Of a stretch of DNA of 50,250 bases, positions 15,242-24,047 are shown piece after piece (the stretch's first letter is position 1; each line of letters begins with the position of its first letter). Source of the stretch: an uncultured Bacteroidales bacterium (lineage in GTDB: Bacteria > Bacteroidota > Bacteroidia > Bacteroidales > UBA932); NCBI GenBank assembly GCA_904501835.1, contig CAJGBW010000004.1, forward strand, positions 1 to 50,250, given 5' to 3'. The position numbers and the translations under genes were made by a program. The notes under the pieces are model-generated. The model was not told where the DNA came from. It searched no databases and was given only the letters and a program-made list of their open reading frames with translations.

Positions 15242-16579
15242 TTACAATCCTGAACGACCCGTAAGACGACCTGTCTTCATCAAACCGTCATAGTGACGCA
15301 TCAGGAGATGACTTTCAATCTGCTGAAGGGTATCAAGAACCACACCCACCAAAATCAAGAGGGAAGTACCTCCAAAGAAGCTGGCAAACTGGTTGTTTAC
15401 ACCCAACATCATAGCGAATGCAGGAAGAATGGCAATCAAAGCCAAGAAGATAGAACCGGGAAGGGTTACTCTTGACATGATGGCATCCATATACTCTGCA
15501 GTCTTCTTACCAGGTTTAACACCCGGAATAAATCCGCCGTTCTTCTTCATTTCTTCTGCCATCATGGTAGGATTTACCGTAACAGCTGTATAGAAATAAG
15601 TGAAGATAATCACGAGGACAGCGAAAGTGAAGTTATACCAGAAACCGGTATAATCGCTGAAAGTCGCAGCAAGACCTCTCGTTGCGTCAAACTGAGAGAA
15701 AATCAAAGGGAACAACATCAAAGCCTGGGCGAAGATGATAGGCATCACACCGGCAGCATTGATTTTAAGCGGAATATACTGGCGAACGCCACCATATTGC
15801 TTGTTACCAACGACTCTCTTTGCATACTGCACAGGCACACGGCGAACACCCTGTACCAACGCAATAGCAGCGATGAACACAAAGAAGAGTATTACAAACT
15901 CGATGATAAGAAGCAAGGCACCACCCATAGTTGCACTAAGTTTGGAACCAGCCTCTGCAACGATTGCATAGGGGAGGCGGGCAATGATACCCACCATGAT
16001 GATAAGGGAAATACCGTTACCGATACCGCGATCAGTAATACGCTCGCCGAGCCACATTACGAACATCGTACCACCCACCAAAATAAGGGTAGAAACGAGA
16101 TTGAACATAAAGTTGCTCCAGCCCATTACATTCGTCGCGATGAAAGCGGACGTGGGAATCTGATTGTGCAGATTCGCCATGTAGGCAGGTCCCTGAATGA
16201 GCAAAATAATAATGGTCAGATATCTTGTAAGCTGGTTCATCTTTCTTCTGCCGCTCTCGCCCTCCATTTGCAGTTTTCTGAAATAGGGAACGAAAACACC
16301 CAGAAGCTGGATGACGATGGATGCCGAGATATAAGGCATCACACCCAGCGCAAAGATAGAAGCATTACCGAAAGCACCACCGGAGAACATGTTCAAAAGG
16401 CCAACAAGACCTTCAGATGAACTTGCCTGGAGGTTTTCGAGCTGCAAAGGATCGATACCCGGCAACACGATGAAGCTACCGAGACGATACACGAGCAGCA
16501 ATAGGAAGGTATAACCAATCCTATTGCGGAGCTCTTCTATCTTGAAGATATTCTGAATGGTTTGAATCAGTTTCTTCAT
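15242..16579 (-). CDS. secY: Protein translocase subunit SecY
   Basis: The 445-residue protein has ten hydrophobic segments and SecY motifs such as GIDPLQLENLQ near the plug, YVQYAKRVVG-like RVPVQYAKRVVG in the cytosolic loop, and GRLTGRSGL at the end. It forms the inner-membrane channel for exported proteins. It follows rplO by 5 bp and precedes map. Confidence 0.97.
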   Translation of the reverse strand: MKKLIQTIQNIFKIEELRNRIGYTFLLLLVYRLGSFIVLPGIDPLQLENLQASSSEGLVGLLNMFSGGAFGNASIFALGVMPYISASIVIQLLGVFVPYFRKLQMEGESGRRKMNQLTRYLTIIILLIQGPAYMANLHNQIPTSAFIATNVMGWSNFMFNLVSTLILVGGTMFVMWLGERITDRGIGNGISLIIMVGIIARLPYAIVAEAGSKLSATMGGALLLIIEFVILFFVFIAAIALVQGVRRVPVQYAKRVVGNKQYGGVRQYIPLKINAAGVMPIIFAQALMLFPLIFSQFDATRGLAATFSDYTGFWYNFTFAVLVIIFTYFYTAVTVNPTMMAEEMKKNGGFIPGVKPGKKTAEYMDAIMSRVTLPGSIFLALIAILPAFAMMLGVNNQFASFFGGTSLLILVGVVLDTLQQIESHLLMRHYDGLMKTGRLTGRSGL

Positions 16580-16584
16580 TGTAA

Positions 16585-17034
16585 TTATTCAACTACGGTT
16601 ACAGTTCCACCCAAAGCCTCAATCTTCTCTTTTGCAGATGCAGAAAAAGCGTTGGCGCTTACTTCTACTTTTACAGTAAGTTCACCTTTGCCGAGAATCT
16701 TGATAAGAGTGTTCTTTCCAGCATATCCGGCAGCTTTGATGTCCTCTACATTGATTGCAGTAAGGTTGTTAGCTTTAGCAATCGTCTCAAGAACAGAAAG
16801 ATTGATAGCCTTGTACTCTACACGGGTAGGGTTGGTAAAGCCGAATTTGGGAAGGATTCGCTGGATAGGCATCTGTCCACCCTCGAAACCTCTCTTCTGT
16901 GAATAACCAGAACGGGATTTTGCACCGTTCATACCGCGAGTGGACTGTCCACCGCGAGTAGAACCTTCTCCACGACCTACTCTTTTCTTGTTAGAGGTAG
17001 ATCCTTTTGCAGGGGTCAAGTTATTGAGTTTCAT
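16585..17034 (-). CDS. rplO: Ribosomal protein uL15
   Basis: The 149-residue protein starts MKLNNLTPAKGSTSNKKRVG and has the Gly/Arg-rich RNA-binding run RGEGSTRGGQSTRGMNGAKS that threads into 23S rRNA. A strong AAGGAGG (17044-17050 region) lies nine bases before ATG, unusual for this phylum. It is between rpmD and secY. Confidence 0.97.
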   Translation of the reverse strand: MKLNNLTPAKGSTSNKKRVGRGEGSTRGGQSTRGMNGAKSRSGYSQKRGFEGGQMPIQRILPKFGFTNPTRVEYKAINLSVLETIAKANNLTAINVEDIKAAGYAGKNTLIKILGKGELTVKVEVSANAFSASAKEKIEALGGTVTVVE

Positions 17035-17048
17035 CTTGTGTGTCCTCC

Positions 17049-17231
17049 TTATTTAACTTCTTCTACGGTTACAAGGTGAAGCACCTTCTGCACCATACCT
17101 TTGATGACGGGAGTATCCTCTTTCACAACACTGTGATGGAGTTTACGCAAGCCAAGTGCATCAAGATTGGCAATCTGCCTTTTGTCAGCACTGTTCTTGC
17201 TTTTTACCAAAGTAATTTTAATCTGTGCCAT
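17049..17231 (-). CDS. rpmD: Ribosomal protein uL30
   Basis: The 60-residue protein reads MAQIKITLVKSKNSADKRQI, typical uL30. A longer frame with an upstream ATG at 17261 exists, but the internal ATG at 17231 is preferred: it gives the normal length, and AAGGAG at 17241-17246 lies nine bases ahead of it. It follows rpsE by 13 bp. Confidence 0.95.
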   Translation of the reverse strand: MAQIKITLVKSKNSADKRQIANLDALGLRKLHHSVVKEDTPVIKGMVQKVLHLVTVEEVK

Positions 17232-17244
17232 AACTGTCTTCTCC

Positions 17245-17763
17245 TTATCCGTTAAAAACATTAGTCATAGGAACACCACGAAGACCGGCAACCGTGTAAG
17301 CATCACGAAGCTCATTGAGAGCACCGATGGTAGCTTTCACCAAGTTGTGAGGGTTGGATGAACCTTTTGATTTAGCGAGAATGTTATGAATACCTACAGA
17401 CTCAAATACAGCACGCATAGCACCACCGGCCTTAACTCCGGTACCAGGAGCAGCGGGTTTCATGAACACGCGAGCGCCACCGAATTTGAACTCCTGCTCG
17501 TGAGGAATCGTTCCGTTGAGAACAGGGATTTTTACGAGGTTTTTCTTTGCATCCTCAACACCTTTGGAAATAGCGGTTGTAACCTCATTGGCTTTTCCAA
17601 GACCATAGCCTACAACGCCGTTTTCGTCACCCACTACTACAATTGCAGCAAAACTGAAGTGACGACCACCCTTAGTAACTTTGGTTACTCTCTGGATGGC
17701 TACCAATCTTTCCTTGAGATCAAGGTCAGAGGTTTTTACTCTTTTAACATTTGCATTTGCCAT
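17245..17763 (-). CDS. rpsE: Ribosomal protein uS5
   Basis: The 172-residue protein carries the double-stranded-RNA-like S5 domain (RHFSFAAIVVVGDENGVVG) and the C-terminal fold ending RGVPMTNVFNG. It helps decoding accuracy at the mRNA entry site. Neighbours rplR and rpmD are the standard ones. Confidence 0.98.
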   Translation of the reverse strand: MANANVKRVKTSDLDLKERLVAIQRVTKVTKGGRHFSFAAIVVVGDENGVVGYGLGKANEVTTAISKGVEDAKKNLVKIPVLNGTIPHEQEFKFGGARVFMKPAAPGTGVKAGGAMRAVFESVGIHNILAKSKGSSNPHNLVKATIGALNELRDAYTVAGLRGVPMTNVFNG

Positions 17764-17773
17764 AGCCTTTCAA

Positions 17774-18136
17774 TTAGAATTTCAAGCCACCTTCACGGGC
17801 AGCTTCAGCCAAACTTTTAACTCTACCGTGATAGAGGTAACCTCCACGGTCGAATGATACAGTGTCAATACCAGCAGCAAGAGCGCGCTCAGCAATTTTC
17901 TTACCTACGATAGCGGCAGCCTCTTGTCCTGCTTTACCTTTGCATGCAGCAGCCAACTCCTTGTCGTTGGAAGCGGCAGCAGCAAGCGTTACACCTTTGA
18001 GATCGTCAACAAGCTGAACATAAATCTGTTTGTTGCTTCTGAAAACAACCATACGAGGTCTTTGTGCAGTACCATTGACGACTTTACGGATACGGTAGTG
18101 AATTCTTTTTCTTCTTTCAATTTTATTCAATGCCAT
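17774..18136 (-). CDS. rplR: Ribosomal protein uL18
   Basis: The 120-residue protein begins MALNKIERRKRIHYRIRKVV and ends in the uL18 motif DRGGYLYHGRVKSLAEAARE, which binds 5S rRNA. A perfect AGGAGG (18145-18150) lies eight bases before ATG, one of the strongest Shine-Dalgarno sites in the window. Confidence 0.97.
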   Translation of the reverse strand: MALNKIERRKRIHYRIRKVVNGTAQRPRMVVFRSNKQIYVQLVDDLKGVTLAAAASNDKELAAACKGKAGQEAAAIVGKKIAERALAAGIDTVSFDRGGYLYHGRVKSLAEAAREGGLKF

Positions 18137-18151
18137 AACTTAGTCCTCCTA

Positions 18152-18712
18152 TTATTTAGCACCTGCTGACTTACCAGCTTTACGACGAAGTTGCTCGCCG
18201 ACAAACTTGATACCTTTACCCTTGTACGGTTCAGGCTTACGCAGTGAACGAACCTTTGCAGCAACCTCACCTACAAGTTGTTTGTCGCAGCTCTTAAGAA
18301 TCAAAACAGGGTTCTGACCTTTCTTAACCTCTGCGGCCTCGGCTTTGATTTCTGCAGGAAGTTTAATCTGTACTTCGTGAGAGAAGCCCAAAGACAAGAC
18401 GAGAATCTGTCCTTTAACCTCTACACGATAACCCACACCCACAAGCTCCTGTCTGATCTCAAAACCCTCAGATACGCCAACTACCATGTTGTTGATAAGG
18501 GCGCGATAGAGTCCATGAAGAGAACGATGACGAGGAAGATCGGTAGGACGGGTCAATTTGACAACATTTTCCTCAACGGTGACAGTGATATCAGAATCAA
18601 TCTTCTGAGACATCTCACCAAGAGGTCCTTTAACCTTAACCACATTACCAGGGAGAACCTCGCAGGTCACCTTGGCAGGAAGGTTTACAGGCAATTTACC
18701 AATTCTTGACAT
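18152..18712 (-). CDS. rplF: Ribosomal protein uL6
   Basis: The 186-residue protein has the two repeated uL6 domains and the C-terminal motif RKPEPYKGKGIKF that contacts the sarcin-ricin loop region. It starts MSRIGKLPVNLPAKV. It follows rpsH by 18 bp. Confidence 0.98.
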   Translation of the reverse strand: MSRIGKLPVNLPAKVTCEVLPGNVVKVKGPLGEMSQKIDSDITVTVEENVVKLTRPTDLPRHRSLHGLYRALINNMVVGVSEGFEIRQELVGVGYRVEVKGQILVLSLGFSHEVQIKLPAEIKAEAAEVKKGQNPVLILKSCDKQLVGEVAAKVRSLRKPEPYKGKGIKFVGEQLRRKAGKSAGAK

Positions 18713-18730
18713 TTCGTGTTTCTTTTAAGA

Positions 18731-19126
18731 TTAATATACATAACAAATTACCTCACCGCCAACATTCAGGTCTTTAGCCTCTTTGTCAGTGATGATACCT
18801 TTTGATGTTGACAAGATAGCGATACCGAGTCCATTGAGAACGCGGGGCATGTTTTCAACATCGGTGTATTTTCTCAAACCGGGTTTAGACACACGCTGGA
18901 TAGATTTAACAGCAGGAGTCTTGGTCTGAGGATGGTATTTAAGAGCGATTTTGATGGTGTTTGAAACCTCGCCCTCAACCACTTTGTAGCTGAGAATGTA
19001 ACCTTTCTCGCAAAGAATCTTGGTGATAGCCACCTTCATCTTGGAAGAAGGAATCTCAACGATTTTCTTGCCTGCAAGATACGCATTGCGGATTCTTGTC
19101 AGGTAGTCTGCAATTGGATCAGTCAT
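18731..19126 (-). CDS. rpsH: Ribosomal protein uS8
   Basis: The start is taken at ATG 19126 (MTDPIADYLTRIRNAYLAGK, 131 residues). An upstream in-frame ATG at 19180 would add 18 unrelated residues and run through a hairpin. uS8 binds the central domain of 16S rRNA and in some bacteria represses its own operon. The gap to rpsN is 83 bp, the longest within this operon, and holds a stable hairpin. Confidence 0.97.
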   Translation of the reverse strand: MTDPIADYLTRIRNAYLAGKKIVEIPSSKMKVAITKILCEKGYILSYKVVEGEVSNTIKIALKYHPQTKTPAVKSIQRVSKPGLRKYTDVENMPRVLNGLGIAILSTSKGIITDKEAKDLNVGGEVICYVY

Positions 19127-19152
19127 TTTTTCGTTTTTTTTGTTTGAAAACC

Positions 19153-19170
19153 GGTGCCCCGAAGGACACC
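19153..19170 (-). promoter_or_regulatory. Stable C(UUCG)G hairpin in the rpsN-rpsH gap
   Basis: On the mRNA strand GGTGTCC-TTCG-GGGCACC forms a 7-bp stem (one U-G pair) closed by a C(UUCG)G tetraloop. It lies 26 bp before the rpsH start codon and is followed by A-rich, unstructured RNA. It could be a regulatory or processing element in the rpsH leader; a terminator is unlikely because the following sequence lacks a T run. Confidence 0.6.
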
Positions 19171-19209
19171 CGATATCCAATGGTTAATAATATAATAATG
19201 TGTTTGTTT

Positions 19210-19479
19210 TTACCAACTTGCTTTCTTTACGCCGGGGATAAGACCGTTTGCGGCCATCTCACGGAACTGGATACGGCTGATACCGAAGGCACGCATATAT
19301 CCTTTGGGACGTCCGGTGAGGGAGCAACGATTGTGAAGGCGGCAAGGAGCGGAGTTTTTGGGAAGCAAATCAAGTGCAGCCCAATCGCCGGCTTCTTTGA
19401 GAGCCTTTCTCTTAGCAGCGTACTTAGCAACCAATTTCGCGCGTTTAACTTCGCGAGCTTTCATTGATTCTTTTGCCAT
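19210..19479 (-). CDS. rpsN: Ribosomal protein uS14
   Basis: The 89-residue protein is the long, zinc-free form (MAKESMKAREVKRAKLVAKY, ending GISRIQFREMAANGLIPGV). It keeps the CRLHNRCSLTGRPKGY loop but lacks a full Cys4 ribbon. It sits between rplE and rpsH. Confidence 0.97.
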   Translation of the reverse strand: MAKESMKAREVKRAKLVAKYAAKRKALKEAGDWAALDLLPKNSAPCRLHNRCSLTGRPKGYMRAFGISRIQFREMAANGLIPGVKKASW

Positions 19480-19494
19480 TGTACTTTATCTTTA

Positions 19495-20094
19495 TTAGTT
19501 GTTATTTTTCTTGAAAGGCAAGCCGAACTCGCGCAAGAGAGCATAAGCCTCCTGGTCAGTCTTGGCAGTCGTCACGAAAGTGATCTCAAGACCCAAGATT
19601 TTGGTAATCTTGTCGATATCGATTTCGGGGAACACGATCTGCTCCTTGATACCAAGCGTATAGTTACCCTGTCCGTCCATCTTAGATGAAATACCGTTGA
19701 AGTCGCGGATACGAGGGAGGGAGATACGAATCAATCTCTCCAAGAACTCGTACATTTTAGTCGCTCTAAGAGTTACTTTCACACCGATGGGCATACCTTT
19801 ACGAAGTTTGAAGGTAGAAATATCCTTCTTTGAATTCGTAATGATGGCTTTCTGACCAGTGATTGCAGAAAGTTCGTTCTGAGCAACCTCTACGAGCTTC
19901 TTGTCACCTACAGCGTCACCAACACCCTGGTTGATAGTAATTTTAACAAGTTTAGGGCACTGCATTACAGTAGTATATCCGAACTCTTTAACGAGCTTCG
20001 GAACGATTTCGTCCTTGTAAGCCTTTTGAAGGGAAGGAACGTATCCGGCAGGAACAACTGCCTGCTGTCCGTCAGTTTTAGTTTTCTTTGCCAT
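19495..20094 (-). CDS. rplE: Ribosomal protein uL5
   Basis: The 199-residue protein binds 5S rRNA and contacts uS13 in the central bridge. Family motifs include PKLVKITINQGVGDAVGDKK and GMPIGVKVTLR. It has about a dozen extra N-terminal residues compared with the usual length. Its ATG overlaps the rplX stop (TAATG), implying translational coupling, and AGGAG (20103-20107) lies eight bases ahead. Confidence 0.97.
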   Translation of the reverse strand: MAKKTKTDGQQAVVPAGYVPSLQKAYKDEIVPKLVKEFGYTTVMQCPKLVKITINQGVGDAVGDKKLVEVAQNELSAITGQKAIITNSKKDISTFKLRKGMPIGVKVTLRATKMYEFLERLIRISLPRIRDFNGISSKMDGQGNYTLGIKEQIVFPEIDIDKITKILGLEITFVTTAKTDQEAYALLREFGLPFKKNNN

Positions 20095-20411
20095 TACTTA
20101 ATCTCCTCTCCAGATTTTTTGGCCACTCTCACTTTCTTGTCGCCTTCGATTTTCATTGCCACGCGAGTAGGTTTGCCACTCTTAGGGTCAATAAGCTGAA
20201 GGTTGGAAACATGAATAGAGGCTTCCTGTTTGATAATTCCACCCTGGGGATGCTTTGCGTTGGGTTTAGTGCTTTTGCTAACCATATTTACGCCCTCAAC
20301 GATGGCGCGGTTCTTTGCGGGAATTACTTCCAACACTCTACCCGTTTTTCCTTTGTCGTTACCGGCATTTACATACACGGTGTCGCCTTTTTTGATATGC
20401 AATTTGTTCAT
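20094..20411 (-). CDS. rplX: Ribosomal protein uL24
   Basis: The 105-residue protein has the KOW motif (GDTVYVNAGNDKGKTGRVLE) that initiates 50S assembly and lies near the exit tunnel. The stop codon overlaps the start of rplE. Confidence 0.97.
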   Translation of the reverse strand: MNKLHIKKGDTVYVNAGNDKGKTGRVLEVIPAKNRAIVEGVNMVSKSTKPNAKHPQGGIIKQEASIHVSNLQLIDPKSGKPTRVAMKIEGDKKVRVAKKSGEEIK

Positions 20412-20423
20412 AACTTCAATAAA

Positions 20424-20789
<366 letters not shown>

Positions 20790-20791
20790 TG

Positions 20792-21046
20792 CTATTTAAC
20801 TTTTTCAACGATTTCTACTAATCTCCAGTTCTTAGTCTTGCTGAGAGGGCGGGTCTCCATGATGCGAACAGTGTCGCCAACCTGGCACTCGTTCTTCTCA
20901 TCCTGAGCATAGAACTTTGTGGTCATTTTTACGAATTTACCGTAAATAGGGTGTTTTTTCTTAACCTCGACGGCAACAACGATGGTCTTATCCATTTTGT
21001 CGCTGACCACGATACCGATTCTTTCTTTACGAAGATTTCTTTCCAT
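20792..21046 (-). CDS. rpsQ: Ribosomal protein uS17
   Basis: The 84-residue OB-fold protein reads MERNLRKERIGIVVSDKMDK and contains TRPLSKTKNWRLVEIVE, both typical. It is an early 30S assembly protein. Neighbours are rpmC and rplN. Confidence 0.97.
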   Translation of the reverse strand: MERNLRKERIGIVVSDKMDKTIVVAVEVKKKHPIYGKFVKMTTKFYAQDEKNECQVGDTVRIMETRPLSKTKNWRLVEIVEKVK

Positions 21047-21057
21047 GAGAATTCAAT

Positions 21058-21252
21058 TTAGTTTTGTTTCTCCTTCTGAGCAAGAACAGTTTTCATCAAA
21101 GCGATGTCTTTTCTGGTCTTAGCAATGCTAGAAGTGTTCTCCAAAGGAGAGACAGCGTGGTTAAGCTTCATATTATCGAGATTCGCTTTCTCGACTTCGA
21201 TGCGGTCGCGCAAATCAGCGACTGACATTTCTCTTGCTTGAGCAGCTTTCAT
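21058..21252 (-). CDS. rpmC: Ribosomal protein uL29
   Basis: The 64-residue helical protein (MKAAQAREMSVADLRDRIEV, MKLNHAVSPLENTSSIAKTR) sits near the exit tunnel and is a docking site for trigger factor and SRP. AAAGGAG (21260-21266) lies seven bases before ATG. Confidence 0.96.
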   Translation of the reverse strand: MKAAQAREMSVADLRDRIEVEKANLDNMKLNHAVSPLENTSSIAKTRKDIALMKTVLAQKEKQN

Positions 21253-21271
21253 TTCTCTTCTCCTTTATTAA

Positions 21272-21691
21272 TTATTCAACATAATCCCTGCGGACAACAA
21301 ACTTCGTGGTGATAGGAAGCTTCTGAGCGCCCAAACGAAGTGCCTCTTTTGCGATTTCGAGAGAAACACCCTCGACCTCGATGAGGATACGTCCCGGCGT
21401 AACGGGAGCAACGAATCCTTCCGGATTACCTTTACCTTTACCCATACGTACTTCTGCAGGTTTCTTGGTGTAAGGTTTGTCAGGGAAAATCCTGATCCAA
21501 ATCTTACCTTCACGCTTCATGTAACGTGACACAGCCTGACGGGCAGCCTCAATCTGACGACCGGTCAACCAGCAATTTTCAAGCGTCTTGATTCCAAAAG
21601 AACCGAACGCGAGCTGATTACCTCTCTGCGCAAGACCTTTCATACGGCCTTTCTGCTGCCTTCTGAATTTGGTTTTCTTTGGTTGTAACAT
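21272..21691 (-). CDS. rplP: Ribosomal protein uL16, first gene of the operon here
   Basis: The 139-residue protein begins MLQPKKTKFRRQQKGRMKGL and contains WIRIFPDKPYTKKPAEVRMG, the uL16 signature near the A-site tRNA. In nearly all Bacteroidota rpsC lies just upstream. Here 305 bp of noncoding DNA with a promoter (21775-21804) and then an unrelated divergent gene follow, so the S10 block has been split off. Confidence 0.98.
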   Translation of the reverse strand: MLQPKKTKFRRQQKGRMKGLAQRGNQLAFGSFGIKTLENCWLTGRQIEAARQAVSRYMKREGKIWIRIFPDKPYTKKPAEVRMGKGKGNPEGFVAPVTPGRILIEVEGVSLEIAKEALRLGAQKLPITTKFVVRRDYVE

Positions 21692-21774
21692 TTCCTTATT
21701 ACTTTAATACAAAAATTTCGATAAAGCATTGATTTTCAGCTATTTAGCTTTAATCACCCCACTTTTTGGGACTG

Positions 21775-21804
21775 CAAAGTTAGTAATTTTTTCTCAATTA
21801 CAAA
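21775..21804 (-). promoter_or_regulatory. Promoter of the rplP-rplQ ribosomal operon
   Basis: Reading the minus strand, TTTG (21804-21801) and TAACTTTG (21782-21775) are 18 bases apart, close to the TTTG-N19-TAnnTTTG consensus. Transcription would start near 21768, leaving a leader of about 75 bases before rplP. The spot and strength fit a primary promoter for this truncated operon. Confidence 0.7.
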
Positions 21805-21959
21805 CACTTTCTTCATTTTTTTTCAAAGTTTAGCGACCAAATTTTTTGATATTTAATTTGCGAAAAATCAACACATTACAATATGTGATAAATTTTTTAA
21901 TTCTGTATTTTGAACAAAATAAAATCACACTTTTTTATTTTTTCTCGCACAGCATCATT

Positions 21960-21990
21960 TTTGCAAAATTCCCGAGACTTGGTAACTTTG
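21960..21990 (+). promoter_or_regulatory. Consensus promoter with an almost leaderless transcript
   Basis: TTTG at 21960-21963 and TAACTTTG at 21983-21990 are exactly 19 bases apart. The ATG at 21997 lies only six bases beyond the -7 box, so the mRNA would have a leader of a few bases at most. It is arranged back-to-back with the ribosomal promoter; the stretch 21692-21996 holds these two promoters and otherwise only AT-rich spacer. Confidence 0.7.
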
Positions 21991-21996
21991 TAGACA

Positions 21997-23208
21997 ATGA
22001 AACGAAAGAGACTTTTTATATCCCTGCTGTTCGCCTTGCTGGCATTTCCCGCACATTCCGTCGAATACGTCACCGGAAACATCAGCAAGAAAGACAGCGT
22101 TGTGTCCGCCGCCGACTACGCGATGATTTACCTCCCGGAATATAAAGTAGGAGCCATAGCCGACGAGCAGGGGAATTACAGAATTCAACTTCCGGCGGGC
22201 GCCAAAGAAAAAGGATTCCGAATGGAATTCTCGATGATTGGATACGAGACAAAGTGGCAAGACGTGAGATGGGCCGAGGCAGCAAACGGGACAACAGGCG
22301 AGGATCCGACCATGAAACTTGACACCGTCACCCTCGGCTTCGAACCCATTATGCTGGCAGCCTCATACGTAACACCCGACGGAATGGATCCAGCCAAATA
22401 TATTTTGTCTCAAGTCTGGAAAACCGCCGACAAGAATAAAAAGAAAGTCGCCAACTATAAAGCCGAGGTACAGTTTGACGTCACCACACACAATCTTCCC
22501 ATTATCGCACAAATCATTCCTGGTTTCACATTGGGCATCGTTAAAATGGGAGCCGCCTTTATGGGCTTTGGACCTTTCGTCGATTACAGTTTGAAGACGC
22601 AAGACCTGTTCGCCCAAGTCACTTTGGAGCGGACCGTCACCAACGGACGTGCCAAAGACAATAATATACAAATGGTCAAATGCTCTGACGGACTTCCCAA
22701 AAGCGTAAAGACCAACATCATGACCGGATTCAAGAAAATCAACCTATACGGTATGTTGTACGGAAATGACAACGCCTGGGGAAGGAAATTTTCGAGACGG
22801 AGCGACTTTGAACTAATCGGCAGTTATCTCTACGACGACAAAATCGTGGACGTTCTTCATTGGGAAGACCCCAACAGCGACGCCACGGCCACATTACATA
22901 TCGTTGAAGAAAATTGGGGCATCCTAAAAGTCCAGGTGGGCAGGGGAGAGGAAGCGGTTCTATGTCAGGCGCGCGACATCGGCAATGGCATCTACATGCC
23001 GGTCAGCTTCATCATGAAACCGAGCCTGACACGCATCAAGCACAGCGACATCCCCAAATTCATCGAAAGAGTAAAAACAGAGAAGGGGCTCAACAAGACC
23101 ATTCGTAAACGCGCCATCAAAGTATTGGAACAACACCACGAAGACGGCAAAGATTTCAACCCTTATATTATAGGTTGTTACAATGTCCACTATCTCCCGT
23201 TAGAATAA
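21997..23208 (+). CDS. Exported protein with CarboxypepD_reg-like domain
   Basis: The 403-residue product has a signal peptide (MKRKRLFISLLFALLAFPAHS). A beta-sandwich domain of the CarboxypepD_reg-like type follows, about residues 22-105 (YKVGAIADEQGNYRIQLPAG, MIGYET), as at the N-termini of SusC/TonB receptors and of secreted proteins in this phylum. The rest (about 110-400) resembles beta-rich periplasmic or outer-membrane-associated proteins and is not firmly assigned. No beta-barrel is obvious in this length, so it is probably periplasmic. It is a single-gene unit, driven by the adjacent promoter. Confidence 0.6.
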   Translation: MKRKRLFISLLFALLAFPAHSVEYVTGNISKKDSVVSAADYAMIYLPEYKVGAIADEQGNYRIQLPAGAKEKGFRMEFSMIGYETKWQDVRWAEAANGTTGEDPTMKLDTVTLGFEPIMLAASYVTPDGMDPAKYILSQVWKTADKNKKKVANYKAEVQFDVTTHNLPIIAQIIPGFTLGIVKMGAAFMGFGPFVDYSLKTQDLFAQVTLERTVTNGRAKDNNIQMVKCSDGLPKSVKTNIMTGFKKINLYGMLYGNDNAWGRKFSRRSDFELIGSYLYDDKIVDVLHWEDPNSDATATLHIVEENWGILKVQVGRGEEAVLCQARDIGNGIYMPVSFIMKPSLTRIKHSDIPKFIERVKTEKGLNKTIRKRAIKVLEQHHEDGKDFNPYIIGCYNVHYLPLE

Positions 23209-23216
23209 GCGGCATT

Positions 23217-23678
23217 TCAACGAGAAAACTCTTGATCTTTCAAAAGCATGGCCGCACAGGCCGTATGGATATTTTGATAAGTTCGCTCAAAATCTCCGGT
23301 ATACCACGGATCAGCCACATCGTCATCCATGCCCGCATATGACATCATCAAAGAAACCTTTCCCTGTGTGTCCTCACCAATGATGCGACGAAGCAAACGC
23401 AAGTTGCTGCTATCCATACAAATCAAACGGTCAAAATTTTCATAATCCGCCAGGGTTACTTTTCGGGCAGTTTTACATTTGTTAAACGGAACACCGTGAC
23501 GACTGAGACAGCTGCGCGCCGGAGGATAAATACCATTTCCAATCTCTTCGCTACTCACAGCAGCCGACTCGATATAATACTCGTTCTCCAAGCCACGCTC
23601 GGCAACCATGTGCTTACATATAAACTCCGCCATAGGAGAACGGCAGATATTTCCGTGACAAATAAAAAGGATTTTCAT
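23217..23678 (-). CDS. Low-molecular-weight protein tyrosine phosphatase
   Basis: The 153-residue protein has the catalytic P-loop C7-HGNIC-R13-S at its N-terminus and the general-acid loop DPWYTGDF (Asp123), so it should be an active LMW-PTP. Such enzymes dephosphorylate tyrosine kinases of exopolysaccharide systems or act in arsenate-type reactions; no such partner lies nearby. It is three bases downstream of yccF, in the same operon. Confidence 0.9.
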   Translation of the reverse strand: MKILFICHGNICRSPMAEFICKHMVAERGLENEYYIESAAVSSEEIGNGIYPPARSCLSRHGVPFNKCKTARKVTLADYENFDRLICMDSSNLRLLRRIIGEDTQGKVSLMMSYAGMDDDVADPWYTGDFERTYQNIHTACAAMLLKDQEFSR

Positions 23679-23681
23679 AGA

Positions 23682-24047
23682 CTACACAAACTTGGCGCCG
23701 AAAGGAAACAGCGAGATTTGAATCAATTTAATATGTTGCTTTGCAAAGGGGAGTCCGACAATGGTAATCGCGCATAGAATGGCAAGAGTCAAATGAACCA
23801 AAGCAATTTCCCACCAGCCGAGCACAATCCAAAGTATATTAAATGTCAGCGGCAGGCAACCACTTTCACCTTGATAAACGACCTCTTTTCCAAATGGAGC
23901 CAGGGCATACATTCCCAACTTAAAAAGCTGTAATCCAAAGGGTATTCCTATAATAGACAAACAGAAGAATAAACCCATAAAACAATAGGTCAAAAAGAGC
24001 AGCCATCCACCCAGAACAATCCATAAAACATTGCCGATTGTATTCAT
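23682..24047 (-). CDS. YccF-family membrane protein
   Basis: The 121-residue protein has two copies of the YccF/DUF307 pattern. The first is IGNVLWIVLGGWLLFLTY with SIIGIPFGLQLFKLG; the second is LTFNILWIVLGWWEIALVH with TIVGLPFAKQHIKL. Together they make four predicted membrane helices. Its function is unknown; it is thought to be an inner-membrane protein. It precedes the phosphatase gene by 3 bp. Confidence 0.85.
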   Translation of the reverse strand: MNTIGNVLWIVLGGWLLFLTYCFMGLFFCLSIIGIPFGLQLFKLGMYALAPFGKEVVYQGESGCLPLTFNILWIVLGWWEIALVHLTLAILCAITIVGLPFAKQHIKLIQISLFPFGAKFV

